A stretch of DNA of 32,296 nucleotides from the NCBI GenBank assembly GCA_019420945.1, contig JAHZGF010000061.1:1-32296 (forward strand), given 5' to 3'. Positions 15,127-22,490 of this stretch are shown one piece after another. The DNA comes from Clostridiales bacterium. Lineage in GTDB: Bacteria; Bacillota; Clostridia; Oscillospirales; Oscillospiraceae. Each line of letters opens with the position of its first letter. Within the stretch, counting starts at the first letter, position 1. The notes beneath the pieces are model-generated. The model saw nothing but the letters and a program-made list of their open reading frames with translations, was not told where the DNA came from and searched no databases. The position numbers and the translations under genes were made by a program.

Positions 15127-15507
15127 ATGGAAGAAAGAACAGCAGTTGTCAATATCGGCGGGCAGGAATATGAAATGCTCCTGACCACCCGCGCCACAAA
15201 GCAGATCGCCGGGCGTTACGGGGGCTTGGAAAACCTGGGCGAGAAGCTGATGAAGGCGGAGAACTTTGAGATGGCGCTGGACGAGATCGTGTGGCTGATT
15301 ACCTTACTGTGCAACCAACCCATCCTCGTCCACAATCTGAAACACCCGGAGGACAAAAAGCCGGAACTGACCGCCGAAGAGGTGGAGCTTCTCACCTCCC
15401 CGATGGAACTGACGGACTATAAGGACGCCATCATGGAGGCGATGTACCGGGGGACCAAACGGAATATCGAAAGTGAGCTGGAGGGAAAAAACACGGCGGC
15501 CGGGTAA
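15127..15507 (+). CDS. Tail assembly chaperone, short form (gpG-like)
   Basis: A 126-residue protein located between the tail tube and tape measure genes, the fixed place of the gpG-like chaperone. It begins INIGGQ-like strands (AVVNIGGQEYEMLLTTRATK) and continues as helices ending SELEGKNTAAG. AAGGAGGG lies 8 bases before ATG 15127. Near its 3' end it carries a slippery heptamer that would let a fraction of ribosomes make the longer G-T fusion (next entry). Confidence 0.9.
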   Translation: MEERTAVVNIGGQEYEMLLTTRATKQIAGRYGGLENLGEKLMKAENFEMALDEIVWLITLLCNQPILVHNLKHPEDKKPELTAEEVELLTSPMELTDYKDAIMEAMYRGTKRNIESELEGKNTAAG

Positions 15508-15695
15508 GCGATGCGGAATTGTTTACCCGGCTTTTGTATTACGGCATGGCCCACCTCTCCCTGCGCATGGAAGAGGTGTGGCTCATGCCTTTTGGCCTGC
15601 TCATGGACCTGTGGGAATGCCACCGGCAGTTTTTGGGGATTGCGAAGCCAAAGCAGGAACTGACGATTGATGATGTGATCCCTTATGGAATTTAG
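15127..15695 (+). CDS. Tail assembly chaperone, frameshifted fusion (gpGT-like)
   Basis: A -1 shift at AAAAAAC (15486-15492) joins the first 122 residues of the short form to a 67-residue -1 frame extension that reads HGGRVSDAELFTRLLYYGM and ends ELTIDDVIPYGI before TAG 15693. Total 189 residues. The extension has no ribosome site or start of its own, is well ordered in protein terms, and fills what would otherwise be an empty gap before the tape measure gene. In lambda-type phages the fusion links the tail tube protein to the tape measure. Confidence 0.85.
15486..15531 (+). promoter_or_regulatory. Programmed -1 ribosomal frameshift signal
   Basis: The heptamer A-AAA-AAC (15486-15492) is in the correct zero-frame phase (GGA AAA AAC). 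After a six-base spacer, GCCGGGTAA (15499-15507) pairs exactly with TTACCCGGC (15523-15531) around a 15-base loop. The short-form stop codon TAA lies inside the stem. Slippery site, spacer and stem all match textbook -1 frameshift signals. Confidence 0.88.
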
Positions 15696-15715
15696 CGCGA
15701 GAGGAGGTGTGACCC

Positions 15716-18376
15716 GTGGCGGACAATTTTGGCCTGAAAATCGGCATCGAGGGCGAAAAGGAATTTAAAAAGGCGCTGTCTGAGATCAACCAGTCCTTTA
15801 AGGTGCTGGGTTCCGAGATGAAGCTGGTTTCCTCGCAGTTTGACGCCAACGATAAATCCATCCAGGCGCTTTCCGCAAGGAATACCGTTCTGAATAAGGA
15901 AATCGACGCCCAACGCCAGAAGATCGAAACGCTGCGGGCCGCCCTCCAGAACGCCTCCGATTCCTTTGGGGAGAACGACCGCCGGACGCAGAACTGGCAG
16001 ATCCAGCTGAACAACGCCGAAGCCGCCCTAAACGGCATGGAGCGGGAGCTTTCCGCCAATGAGCAGGTCATCGAATCCCTTTCCCAGCAGGAAACGGAGG
16101 CGGCGGACGCTACGGAGCGGCTGTCCCAGGAGATTTCCCGACAGGAGGAAGAACTTTCCGGGATGAAGCGTGCCTATTCCAATGCTGTGCTGGAATACGG
16201 GAAAGGCTCCAGTGAGGCAAAGGAACTGGAGGGGCGCATCTCCCAGCTTTCCGGGGAACTTCGGGAAAACCGGGAGTGGATGAAGGATGCCGGGGATGTG
16301 GCGGAGAATTTCGGAGATTCGCTGGAGGAGGCATCCAGCGGGGCGGATCAATTAGGCTCCGGGCTTTCGGTCGCCACGGTGGCGATGGGAAACCTTATCT
16401 CTTCCGGCATCCAGGCGGCGTTAAGCGGTATAAAAGAGCTTGGCAGCGCCATCTGGAACCTGGACGAAGCCACCGAGGAATACCGGGTGGCCCAGGGCAA
16501 GCTCACCACCGCTTTTGAGGCGGCGGGATACAGCGGGGACACCGCACAGAAATCCTACACTGAGTTCTATAAAATCCTGGGCGATACGGATACCGCCACG
16601 GAAGCCTCCCAGCTTCTGGCGCAGCTTGCCCAGAACGAGCAGGACGTCACCAGGTGGACGAATATCGCGGCCGGCGTCTACGGCACCTTCGGCGACGCTC
16701 TCCCCATCGAGGGCATGATCGAGTCGGCCAACGAGACCGCCAAGGTTGGCGAGGTCACCGGCTCCCTGGCGGACGCCTTAAACTGGGTGGGCATCAGCGA
16801 GGACGCCTTCAACGAAAAGCTGGCTGCCTGTTCCAGCGAAAGTGAGCGCAACCGCCTCATCATGGAGACCCTCTCCGGGGCCTATGACGAGGCAAGCGGC
16901 GCTTTTTACCGCAACAATGAGGCGCTGGTGGCTTCCAGGGAAGGCCAGGCACAGCTGGACGAGACGCTTGCGGGGCTTGGGGAGACCATCTCCAATGTGA
17001 AGAACAGCCTCCGGGCGGAGTTCCTCCCGGCGATCTCGGAAGTCATCTCCGCTTTTACCGGCATGGTAAACGGCGTGGACGGGGCGGACGAAGCCTTCGC
17101 CGGGGCCATTACGGGGCTGGTAAACACGGCGGTTTCCATGCTGCCGCAGTTTGTGAACACCGGAATGCAGATGCTGACCTCTCTGCTTTCCGGCATCATC
17201 CAAAGCCTTCCGGCTGTGATGGAGGGCGCGGCGCAGATCATCGTCACGCTGGCCCAGGGCATCGCGGCGGCGGTCCCTACCCTGATTCCACAGATTGTCC
17301 TGGTGGTCACCCAAATCGTGCAGACCTTGATCGAGAACCTGCCGATGATCCTGGACGCGGCGCTGCAGCTGATCCTGGGGCTGGCCCAGGGGCTGCTTAA
17401 TGCCATCCCGGTCCTGATCGCGGCCCTGCCCGCCATCATTACGGCGATTGTGGAGTTTATCGTGGGAGCGATCCCCCAGATTATCAGCGCCGGGATACAG
17501 CTCTTGACCTCGCTGGTTTCCGCGCTGCCGGAGATCATCACGGCCATTGTGGCGGCAATCCCACAGATCATTGACGGGCTGGTGACGGCCATCCTCGGCA
17601 GCATCCCACAGATCATTGATGCCGGCGTGAACCTGCTGATCTCCCTGATCCAGAACCTGCCGACTATCATTACCACTATTGTGGCGGCAATCCCGCAGAT
17701 TATTTCCTCACTGGTAAACGCCATCTTAAACAGCATCCCGCAGATCATCCAGGCAGGCGTGCAGCTGTTCGTGTCGCTGATCCAGAACCTACCCACCATC
17801 ATCGTGGAGATCGTAAAGGCGGTGCCGCAGATCATCGCGGGTATCGTCAATGCCTTTACTTCCTCGATGGGGCAGATCGTCAACATCGGCAAGAACATCG
17901 TGCAGGGCTTGTGGCAGGGCATCCAGAGCCTCGCCGGATGGATCTGGGACAAGGTCTCCGGCTGGATTTCCGGCATCTGGGACGGGATCTGCAGCTTCTT
18001 TGGCATCAACTCGCCCTCGAAAGAAATGGCCTGGGTGGGCGAAATGCTGGGCAGGGGCCTTGCCGGAGGCATTGAGGACAGCGCCGGCGAAGCGGTCAGC
18101 GCCGCAGAGGACTTAAACAACGGTATCCTGGGCGTGATGAACGGGCTGGCGGCGGATATGCAGTCCGCAGTCCCCTCGAACTTTGCCTTTGACGCGGGCG
18201 GGACACTCCGCTCCGCAGCCGGCGGCATGGGCAGCGGTGGCGCTTCCTTCGGGACCCTCATCACCATCCAGCAGATGATCGTCCGCAGTGAGGACGACAT
18301 CCGCAGGATTTCCCAGGAACTTTATAATCTCATGCAAGTCGGCTCCCGCGCACAGGGCCGCATCATTACAGCCTAA
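15716..18376 (+). CDS. Tail tape measure protein
   Basis: An 886-residue protein whose length sets tail length. Residues 1-25 are an opening typical of Firmicute tape measures (ADNFGLKIGIEGEKEFKKAL); about 25-215 is long coiled coil rich in Glu, Gln and Ala; about 230-470 is helical with hydrophobic stretches; about 480-720 is a hydrophobic array with repeats; about 735-790 has W-rich segments (GLWQGIQSLAGWIWDKVSGW) and FFGINSPSKEM, the standard tape-measure motif. The start is GTG 15716 with GAGGAGG upstream. It follows the chaperone fusion that would bind it. Confidence 0.95.
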   Translation: MADNFGLKIGIEGEKEFKKALSEINQSFKVLGSEMKLVSSQFDANDKSIQALSARNTVLNKEIDAQRQKIETLRAALQNASDSFGENDRRTQNWQIQLNNAEAALNGMERELSANEQVIESLSQQETEAADATERLSQEISRQEEELSGMKRAYSNAVLEYGKGSSEAKELEGRISQLSGELRENREWMKDAGDVAENFGDSLEEASSGADQLGSGLSVATVAMGNLISSGIQAALSGIKELGSAIWNLDEATEEYRVAQGKLTTAFEAAGYSGDTAQKSYTEFYKILGDTDTATEASQLLAQLAQNEQDVTRWTNIAAGVYGTFGDALPIEGMIESANETAKVGEVTGSLADALNWVGISEDAFNEKLAACSSESERNRLIMETLSGAYDEASGAFYRNNEALVASREGQAQLDETLAGLGETISNVKNSLRAEFLPAISEVISAFTGMVNGVDGADEAFAGAITGLVNTAVSMLPQFVNTGMQMLTSLLSGIIQSLPAVMEGAAQIIVTLAQGIAAAVPTLIPQIVLVVTQIVQTLIENLPMILDAALQLILGLAQGLLNAIPVLIAALPAIITAIVEFIVGAIPQIISAGIQLLTSLVSALPEIITAIVAAIPQIIDGLVTAILGSIPQIIDAGVNLLISLIQNLPTIITTIVAAIPQIISSLVNAILNSIPQIIQAGVQLFVSLIQNLPTIIVEIVKAVPQIIAGIVNAFTSSMGQIVNIGKNIVQGLWQGIQSLAGWIWDKVSGWISGIWDGICSFFGINSPSKEMAWVGEMLGRGLAGGIEDSAGEAVSAAEDLNNGILGVMNGLAADMQSAVPSNFAFDAGGTLRSAAGGMGSGGASFGTLITIQQMIVRSEDDIRRISQELYNLMQVGSRAQGRIITA
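17471..17866 (+). repeat. 132-bp (44-residue) hydrophobic repeats in the tape measure
   Basis: Units begin IPQIISAGIQ (17471), IPQIIDAGVN (17603) and IPQIIQAGVQ (17735), at 132-base steps, each followed by LLxSLxxxLPxII and a half-unit beginning IPQII or VPQII. The pattern is a membrane-like, aliphatic helix array, which fits the part of tape measures thought to enter or cross the host membrane. Confidence 0.8.
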
Positions 18377-18391
18377 GAGGAGGTGGGATTT

Positions 18392-19159
18392 ATGGGCTTT
18401 CAATACAACGGAATTTCTTCTCAGTCCATGAATATCAAGGCCCGTCTTACCGGCTGGCAGATGGTTCCCACTCTTCGGAGCAACACGGAAATCGTTCCCG
18501 GCAAAGCGGGTCTTGCGGACTTTGGGGCCGACAGCGGCGAGCGGTACATCGATGTTTCCTGCAATGTCTATCCGCAGAAAACCTTTGCCGGTTTGGTGGC
18601 AGTTTTAGATCGGGCGGCGGCATGGTTAGACCCTACGGTGGGGACAAAACAGCTTGTACTGGACGATGTGCCGGACCGGTATTTTATGGCCCGGCTTTCC
18701 GATACGGTGGACTGTGAACGGCTCCTCCGGGCAGCCGGTTCGTTTACCCTCCGTTTTCTTTGCCCTGACCCTTATGGTTACGCACTGGATGATGAAACCT
18801 TTACCCTCTCCCAAGCGGGTGAGCATGAGGTGGAGCGTGAAATCGGAAACACAGACTCCGAGCCGGTGTATTCTCTGCAAGGAACAATTTCCTCCGGCGC
18901 GGTTGTACTGACGACCAATGGAGAAAACCTGCGAGTGGTTGGCCCGCTGGCTGCGGGGGAAGTGCTGGTAATCGACACCGGCATGGTCACAGCCAAAGTG
19001 ACGGACAGCGCGGGCAATACCCTGCGAAACGGCCTACCCTGTTTGGAGGAGCTGAATTTCCCGGTACTGCGCCGGGGTGTGAATAAGGTTGAAATCGCGG
19101 TTGAAGGCAGCGCTGTTTTTACCGAACTTCACATACAGGCAAAGAGCCGATGGAGGTAA
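18392..19159 (+). CDS. Distal tail protein (Dit-like, siphovirus tail family)
   Basis: A 255-residue protein in the Dit position just after the tape measure. It begins GFQYNGISSQSMNIKARLTG and continues with FGADSGERYIDVSCNVYP and DVPDRYFMARLSDTVD, which match the N-terminal ring domain of siphovirus Dit proteins; CPDPYGYALDD marks the junction to a C-terminal beta-sandwich (about 150-255). Dit forms the hub joining the tail tube to the baseplate. ATG 18392 follows GAGGAGGTG; a GTG at 18383 is inside that site. Confidence 0.88.
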   Translation: MGFQYNGISSQSMNIKARLTGWQMVPTLRSNTEIVPGKAGLADFGADSGERYIDVSCNVYPQKTFAGLVAVLDRAAAWLDPTVGTKQLVLDDVPDRYFMARLSDTVDCERLLRAAGSFTLRFLCPDPYGYALDDETFTLSQAGEHEVEREIGNTDSEPVYSLQGTISSGAVVLTTNGENLRVVGPLAAGEVLVIDTGMVTAKVTDSAGNTLRNGLPCLEELNFPVLRRGVNKVEIAVEGSAVFTELHIQAKSRWR

Positions 19160-19162
19160 GCA

Positions 19163-21685
19163 ATGGCAGTAAAAACTACTTTGACTGCGCAGGAGGACTT
19201 TACCGGGGAATTTCCATCTGCATGGGCAGGCTCCGGCCTCTGGCGCTTTAACGAGTCCGAACCGGACAGCAACGACCGGCTGATGGATTCTTCCGGCAAT
19301 GGCCGGGATTTCAATATTATCAACTGGAGCGGCACCACGGCAAACCTGCTGGAAGGCTGGCGTGGACATTATTTCCGCTTCAACATCAATAACCCAACCT
19401 CGGAGAAAACATATCTTCAAGCCGTAAACGACGGCTCGATTTTCTCCTCGCTGGGGGAACGGATTGTGGTGGGCGGCTGGATGAACCCCACCATTTACTC
19501 GGTAGGCAATACCTTCTGCCCTATTTTTAACACAAGGCAGGGGCCGGGCCAGCCGATCCTGTATCTTTCGCTGTATTCCGGGCGGCCCCGCCTAATGCTC
19601 TATAATTCCTCCGGCTCCCTGATTTTGGACGAGTCGGTAACGCCCCCGTTTTCTCTGGTAAACAACGGCTGGTATTTCCTCGCCGCTGTGATCGAGCCGG
19701 ACGCATACAAAGCCTGCTATGTGGTAGGCGACCGCAGCACCGGTACAGTCTGGATTTCAAACGAGCTGACGATTGAGGGTGAACTGAACCGTTCCTGTAC
19801 CGCCGACCTTATCATGGGGATGCACGCTGACACCTATTATTACGCAGGCGGCTTTGATGATTGGTTTCTGGATACGGATTCCTCTTTGACTGCCGAAGAT
19901 CTGGCGGAATATTTTAAGGCCACTCTGTTTGCCAACGGCGGAGATATGTCCGATGACGTGGATGCGCTCACCGAGCCGGGGAGCGTTACCCTTAGAAGCT
20001 CGGACGGAGCCTATCCATCCAGCGGGCAGCTTATTACAAAGGCGACAGCCTGCTCCCTTTCCGGTACGGGCCGCGTGGCTGCGACCAGCGAATATACAGC
20101 GGGCGTGACTGCCATTGAACAAGTGGAAACCTCCACTTCGGACGATTTGGAGGAATGGTCTGCCTGGCAGACTATCGGCACCAGCGGCGAACTGCAATCT
20201 CCGAACCGCCAGTATATCCGCTTCCGTGTGACGCTTGCCACTGAGGATACCAGCCGAACTCCGAAGCTGTTGGAAATCCAGCTCCACGATATACCGAAGG
20301 CCCCCTATGAAAAGCTGGGCTTTGCGCGCCCGGTAGTGCTGGATGCAAACGGCGCGTGGGAAGCGGTTCTGGAAAACGCCTTTGATATTGTTGTCACCAG
20401 CGAAGTCAACGGGGCCGATACGATGGAATTTTATCTGCCTTTCCACGATCCCAAGCGTGCCATGCTGGACAATGAAAAGCAGGTGCAGATCGTCAATGAC
20501 ATTTACCGCATACGAACCCTCACCGATACAAAGGACGCCGATGGGCGGATTGTGACGCAGGTATATGCCGAAGCTGCTTTCTACGACTTGTCCTTTTCCG
20601 AGGAAAAAGAAACGGTGGACTTCAACGCAGATACGGCGGACGCACCGATGCGGCACGCACTGGAAGGCACCGGCTGGTCGGTGGGAACGGTCAACGTCAC
20701 CACTCTGCGCACATGGCAGTGTACGGAGAAAAACGCCCTTTCCATCCTGCGGGCCACGCAGAATATCCACGGCGGCGACCTGATTTTTGATTGCCCGAAC
20801 CGGCTCGTCCATCTTCTTACCTTTGGCGGGAATGACAGCGGCGCTCTGTTTGCATATCGCAAAAATCTCAAAAGTATTGAGCGGGTGGTGGATACCCGCA
20901 GCTTGGTAACAAGGCTCTATGCCTATGGCAAGGATGGAATGACGTTCGCCTCGATCAATGGCGGCAAGGACTATGTGGAGGACTTCTCCTATACCACCGA
21001 AGTGCGCATATCCACGCTGGACTGCTCGAACTTCACCAATCCCTATCAGATGCTGGAATACACGCAGATGCGGTTGGCGGAATATGCGCAGCCCCGCGTT
21101 TCCTATGTTCTCTCCGCAATGGATTTGTCGGCCCTTACCGGGTATGAGCATGAGGCGTGGGCGCTGGGCGACATTGTAACGGTGGATGATAAAGACCTCA
21201 ATCTGTCGGTAAAAACCCGCGTGGTGCGCCGCCAGTACAATTTGCAGGAGCCGTGGAAAACTGTGCTGGAACTTTCCACTACCCTTCGGGAACTGGGCGA
21301 TTCCTCCGCACAATGGGATAAGGCCGCCGATGTGCTGGCATCCACCGATGTGATCGACCGGCAGGAAGTAAAGGACTTGGTGCCTTTTAACCATCTGCGT
21401 AATTCCCGCGCTGACAGCGGCATGAATTACTGGACGAACTCCGGCTTTGAGGTGGATGCGGAAAACGGCGTTTCCGGTACGGCTTCCTTCAAGGCAGAGG
21501 GCGTTTTGGGTATGACAAAAAGCCTGACACAGACGGTCTACCCGGCCAGCCGCCGGAGTTATACCTTTTCAGCGCAGATTGCCTCGGAGGATTTGCAGAA
21601 AGGCCCCAGCGGGCAGGTCGGCATCGAAGTAACCTTTGAATATGAGGACGGTTCCACGGAAACGCGGTTCATCGACCTCTTTTAA
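19163..21685 (+). CDS. Tail-associated protein (Tal/prophage tail core with LamG-like N-terminal domain)
   Basis: An 840-residue baseplate protein. Residues 1-250 look like a LamG/concanavalin-type lectin sandwich (GLWRFNESEPDSNDRLMDSS, VGGWMNPTIYS, GGFDDWFLDTDSSLTAEDL). About 280-375 is a second beta domain. About 385-690 is the prophage tail core (NAFDIVVTSEVNGADTMEFY, YRIRTLTDTKDADGRIVTQV, ALSILRATQNIHGGDLIFD, RLYAYGKDGMTF) seen in phage tail-associated or endopeptidase-tail proteins. About 715-840 is a carbohydrate-binding-like jelly roll. The lectin domain placed before the core is unusual, as these modules more often sit at the end. It probably contacts the cell surface. ATG 19163 overlaps closely with the Dit stop. 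Confidence 0.8.
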   Translation: MAVKTTLTAQEDFTGEFPSAWAGSGLWRFNESEPDSNDRLMDSSGNGRDFNIINWSGTTANLLEGWRGHYFRFNINNPTSEKTYLQAVNDGSIFSSLGERIVVGGWMNPTIYSVGNTFCPIFNTRQGPGQPILYLSLYSGRPRLMLYNSSGSLILDESVTPPFSLVNNGWYFLAAVIEPDAYKACYVVGDRSTGTVWISNELTIEGELNRSCTADLIMGMHADTYYYAGGFDDWFLDTDSSLTAEDLAEYFKATLFANGGDMSDDVDALTEPGSVTLRSSDGAYPSSGQLITKATACSLSGTGRVAATSEYTAGVTAIEQVETSTSDDLEEWSAWQTIGTSGELQSPNRQYIRFRVTLATEDTSRTPKLLEIQLHDIPKAPYEKLGFARPVVLDANGAWEAVLENAFDIVVTSEVNGADTMEFYLPFHDPKRAMLDNEKQVQIVNDIYRIRTLTDTKDADGRIVTQVYAEAAFYDLSFSEEKETVDFNADTADAPMRHALEGTGWSVGTVNVTTLRTWQCTEKNALSILRATQNIHGGDLIFDCPNRLVHLLTFGGNDSGALFAYRKNLKSIERVVDTRSLVTRLYAYGKDGMTFASINGGKDYVEDFSYTTEVRISTLDCSNFTNPYQMLEYTQMRLAEYAQPRVSYVLSAMDLSALTGYEHEAWALGDIVTVDDKDLNLSVKTRVVRRQYNLQEPWKTVLELSTTLRELGDSSAQWDKAADVLASTDVIDRQEVKDLVPFNHLRNSRADSGMNYWTNSGFEVDAENGVSGTASFKAEGVLGMTKSLTQTVYPASRRSYTFSAQIASEDLQKGPSGQVGIEVTFEYEDGSTETRFIDLF

Positions 21686-21703
21686 TATAGAAGGGAGCGG
21701 CCT

Positions 21704-21898
21704 ATGGCTTCTTTTTCGCAAACTGCCACCGACCTGTCCCCCAAGGGGTACGGGAGGCTGCGTTCTATCACCATCCGGCTTTGTATTACGGACTGCACCG
21801 GCAAGGTGTATTTTACCGACATTATGGTGCAGGGTGGCTCCATTGCTACCGGCTGGGTGGGCCATCCCAGCGAAATCCAGTGGACGCTGGACGGCTAA
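21704..21898 (+). CDS. Small tail-region protein, paralogue of the next gene
   Basis: A 64-residue protein with the sequence RSITIRLCITDCTGKVYFTD near its middle, which matches SITVKPMISDCTGRIYFTD in the protein starting at 21909. It is therefore the same strand-rich domain in short form, ending after GWVGHPSEIQWTLDG. AAGGGAG precedes ATG 21704. It may be a detached tail piece of the receptor module. Function is unknown. Confidence 0.7.
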   Translation: MASFSQTATDLSPKGYGRLRSITIRLCITDCTGKVYFTDIMVQGGSIATGWVGHPSEIQWTLDG

Positions 21899-21908
21899 GG
21901 AGGCAGAT

Positions 21909-22490
21909 ATGGCGGCGGAATTTACTCGATTTTCAGAAACAATTTTGACAAAACAGGATCAGCGGGTGGTAAGCATCACCGTGAAGCCGATGATTTCTGA
22001 TTGTACAGGCCGGATTTACTTCACCGACCTGATGGTACAGGAAGGCGACCGGCTCACAGGTTATGTGATAAATACAGAAACAATTCTGCAAAAATACCGG
22101 GAGGATGGCTCCATTGTTCCTCCCCGTTTCTACAACGGCGTGGTGCGCTCGGCGGAAACGGTGGTGCTGTTCAACCTCGGCTCCGATACGGCGGGGCTGG
22201 ACTGCTATCTCTACCCGGTGCAGGACATGGCGGCGGGCAGCATTTCCGTGGCTTTAGGCGCGGGCGCACACAAGGCAGCTTTCCCTGCTGCGGTAAGTGC
22301 CGGGGATGAGCTGGCCCTTCTGGCTTCTTCCCGGAAATGCCTGCTCAACGGAAGCCCCGCGGAAAAGCGCGGCTTCTTTCAATACACGGCTGCCGGGGAC
22401 AGCAAGCATCCGGTGACAGTAGAGGAGCATAAATCCGCCCGGCTGTTGTTTGAATTTCAGGAAATGCAGGAAGGCGGTGATCGGTTTTGA
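21909..22490 (+). CDS. Tail-region protein, unknown function
   Basis: A 193-residue protein. Residues 1-60 repeat the domain of the preceding small gene (SDCTGRIYFTDLMVQEGDRL), and the rest (VVRSAETVVLFNLGSDTAGL, SVALGAGAHKAAFPA, then KHPVTVEEHKSARLLFEF) looks like a beta-rich structural domain. Its place between the tail-associated protein and the tail hydrolase suggests a baseplate or fibre component. AAGGAGG lies just before ATG 21909. The last bases overlap the TTG start of the next gene. Confidence 0.7.
   Translation: MAAEFTRFSETILTKQDQRVVSITVKPMISDCTGRIYFTDLMVQEGDRLTGYVINTETILQKYREDGSIVPPRFYNGVVRSAETVVLFNLGSDTAGLDCYLYPVQDMAAGSISVALGAGAHKAAFPAAVSAGDELALLASSRKCLLNGSPAEKRGFFQYTAAGDSKHPVTVEEHKSARLLFEFQEMQEGGDRF

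Noticed and set aside
15473..15670. A +1-frame open reading frame after the tail chaperone as a separate gene
   Set aside because: The -1 frame gives a sensible extension linked to a perfect slippery heptamer and stem; the other frame has no ribosome site and a proline/glycine/alanine-rich product.
16906..18300. Long open frame of 464 codons on the minus strand
   Set aside because: It is the antisense of the repetitive tape measure gene; the Ile/Met-rich product only mirrors that repeat.
19757..21394. Long open frame of 545 codons on the minus strand
   Set aside because: It lies wholly opposite the tail-associated gene, has no ribosome site and no recognisable domain; it reflects the GC-rich codon pattern of the plus strand.
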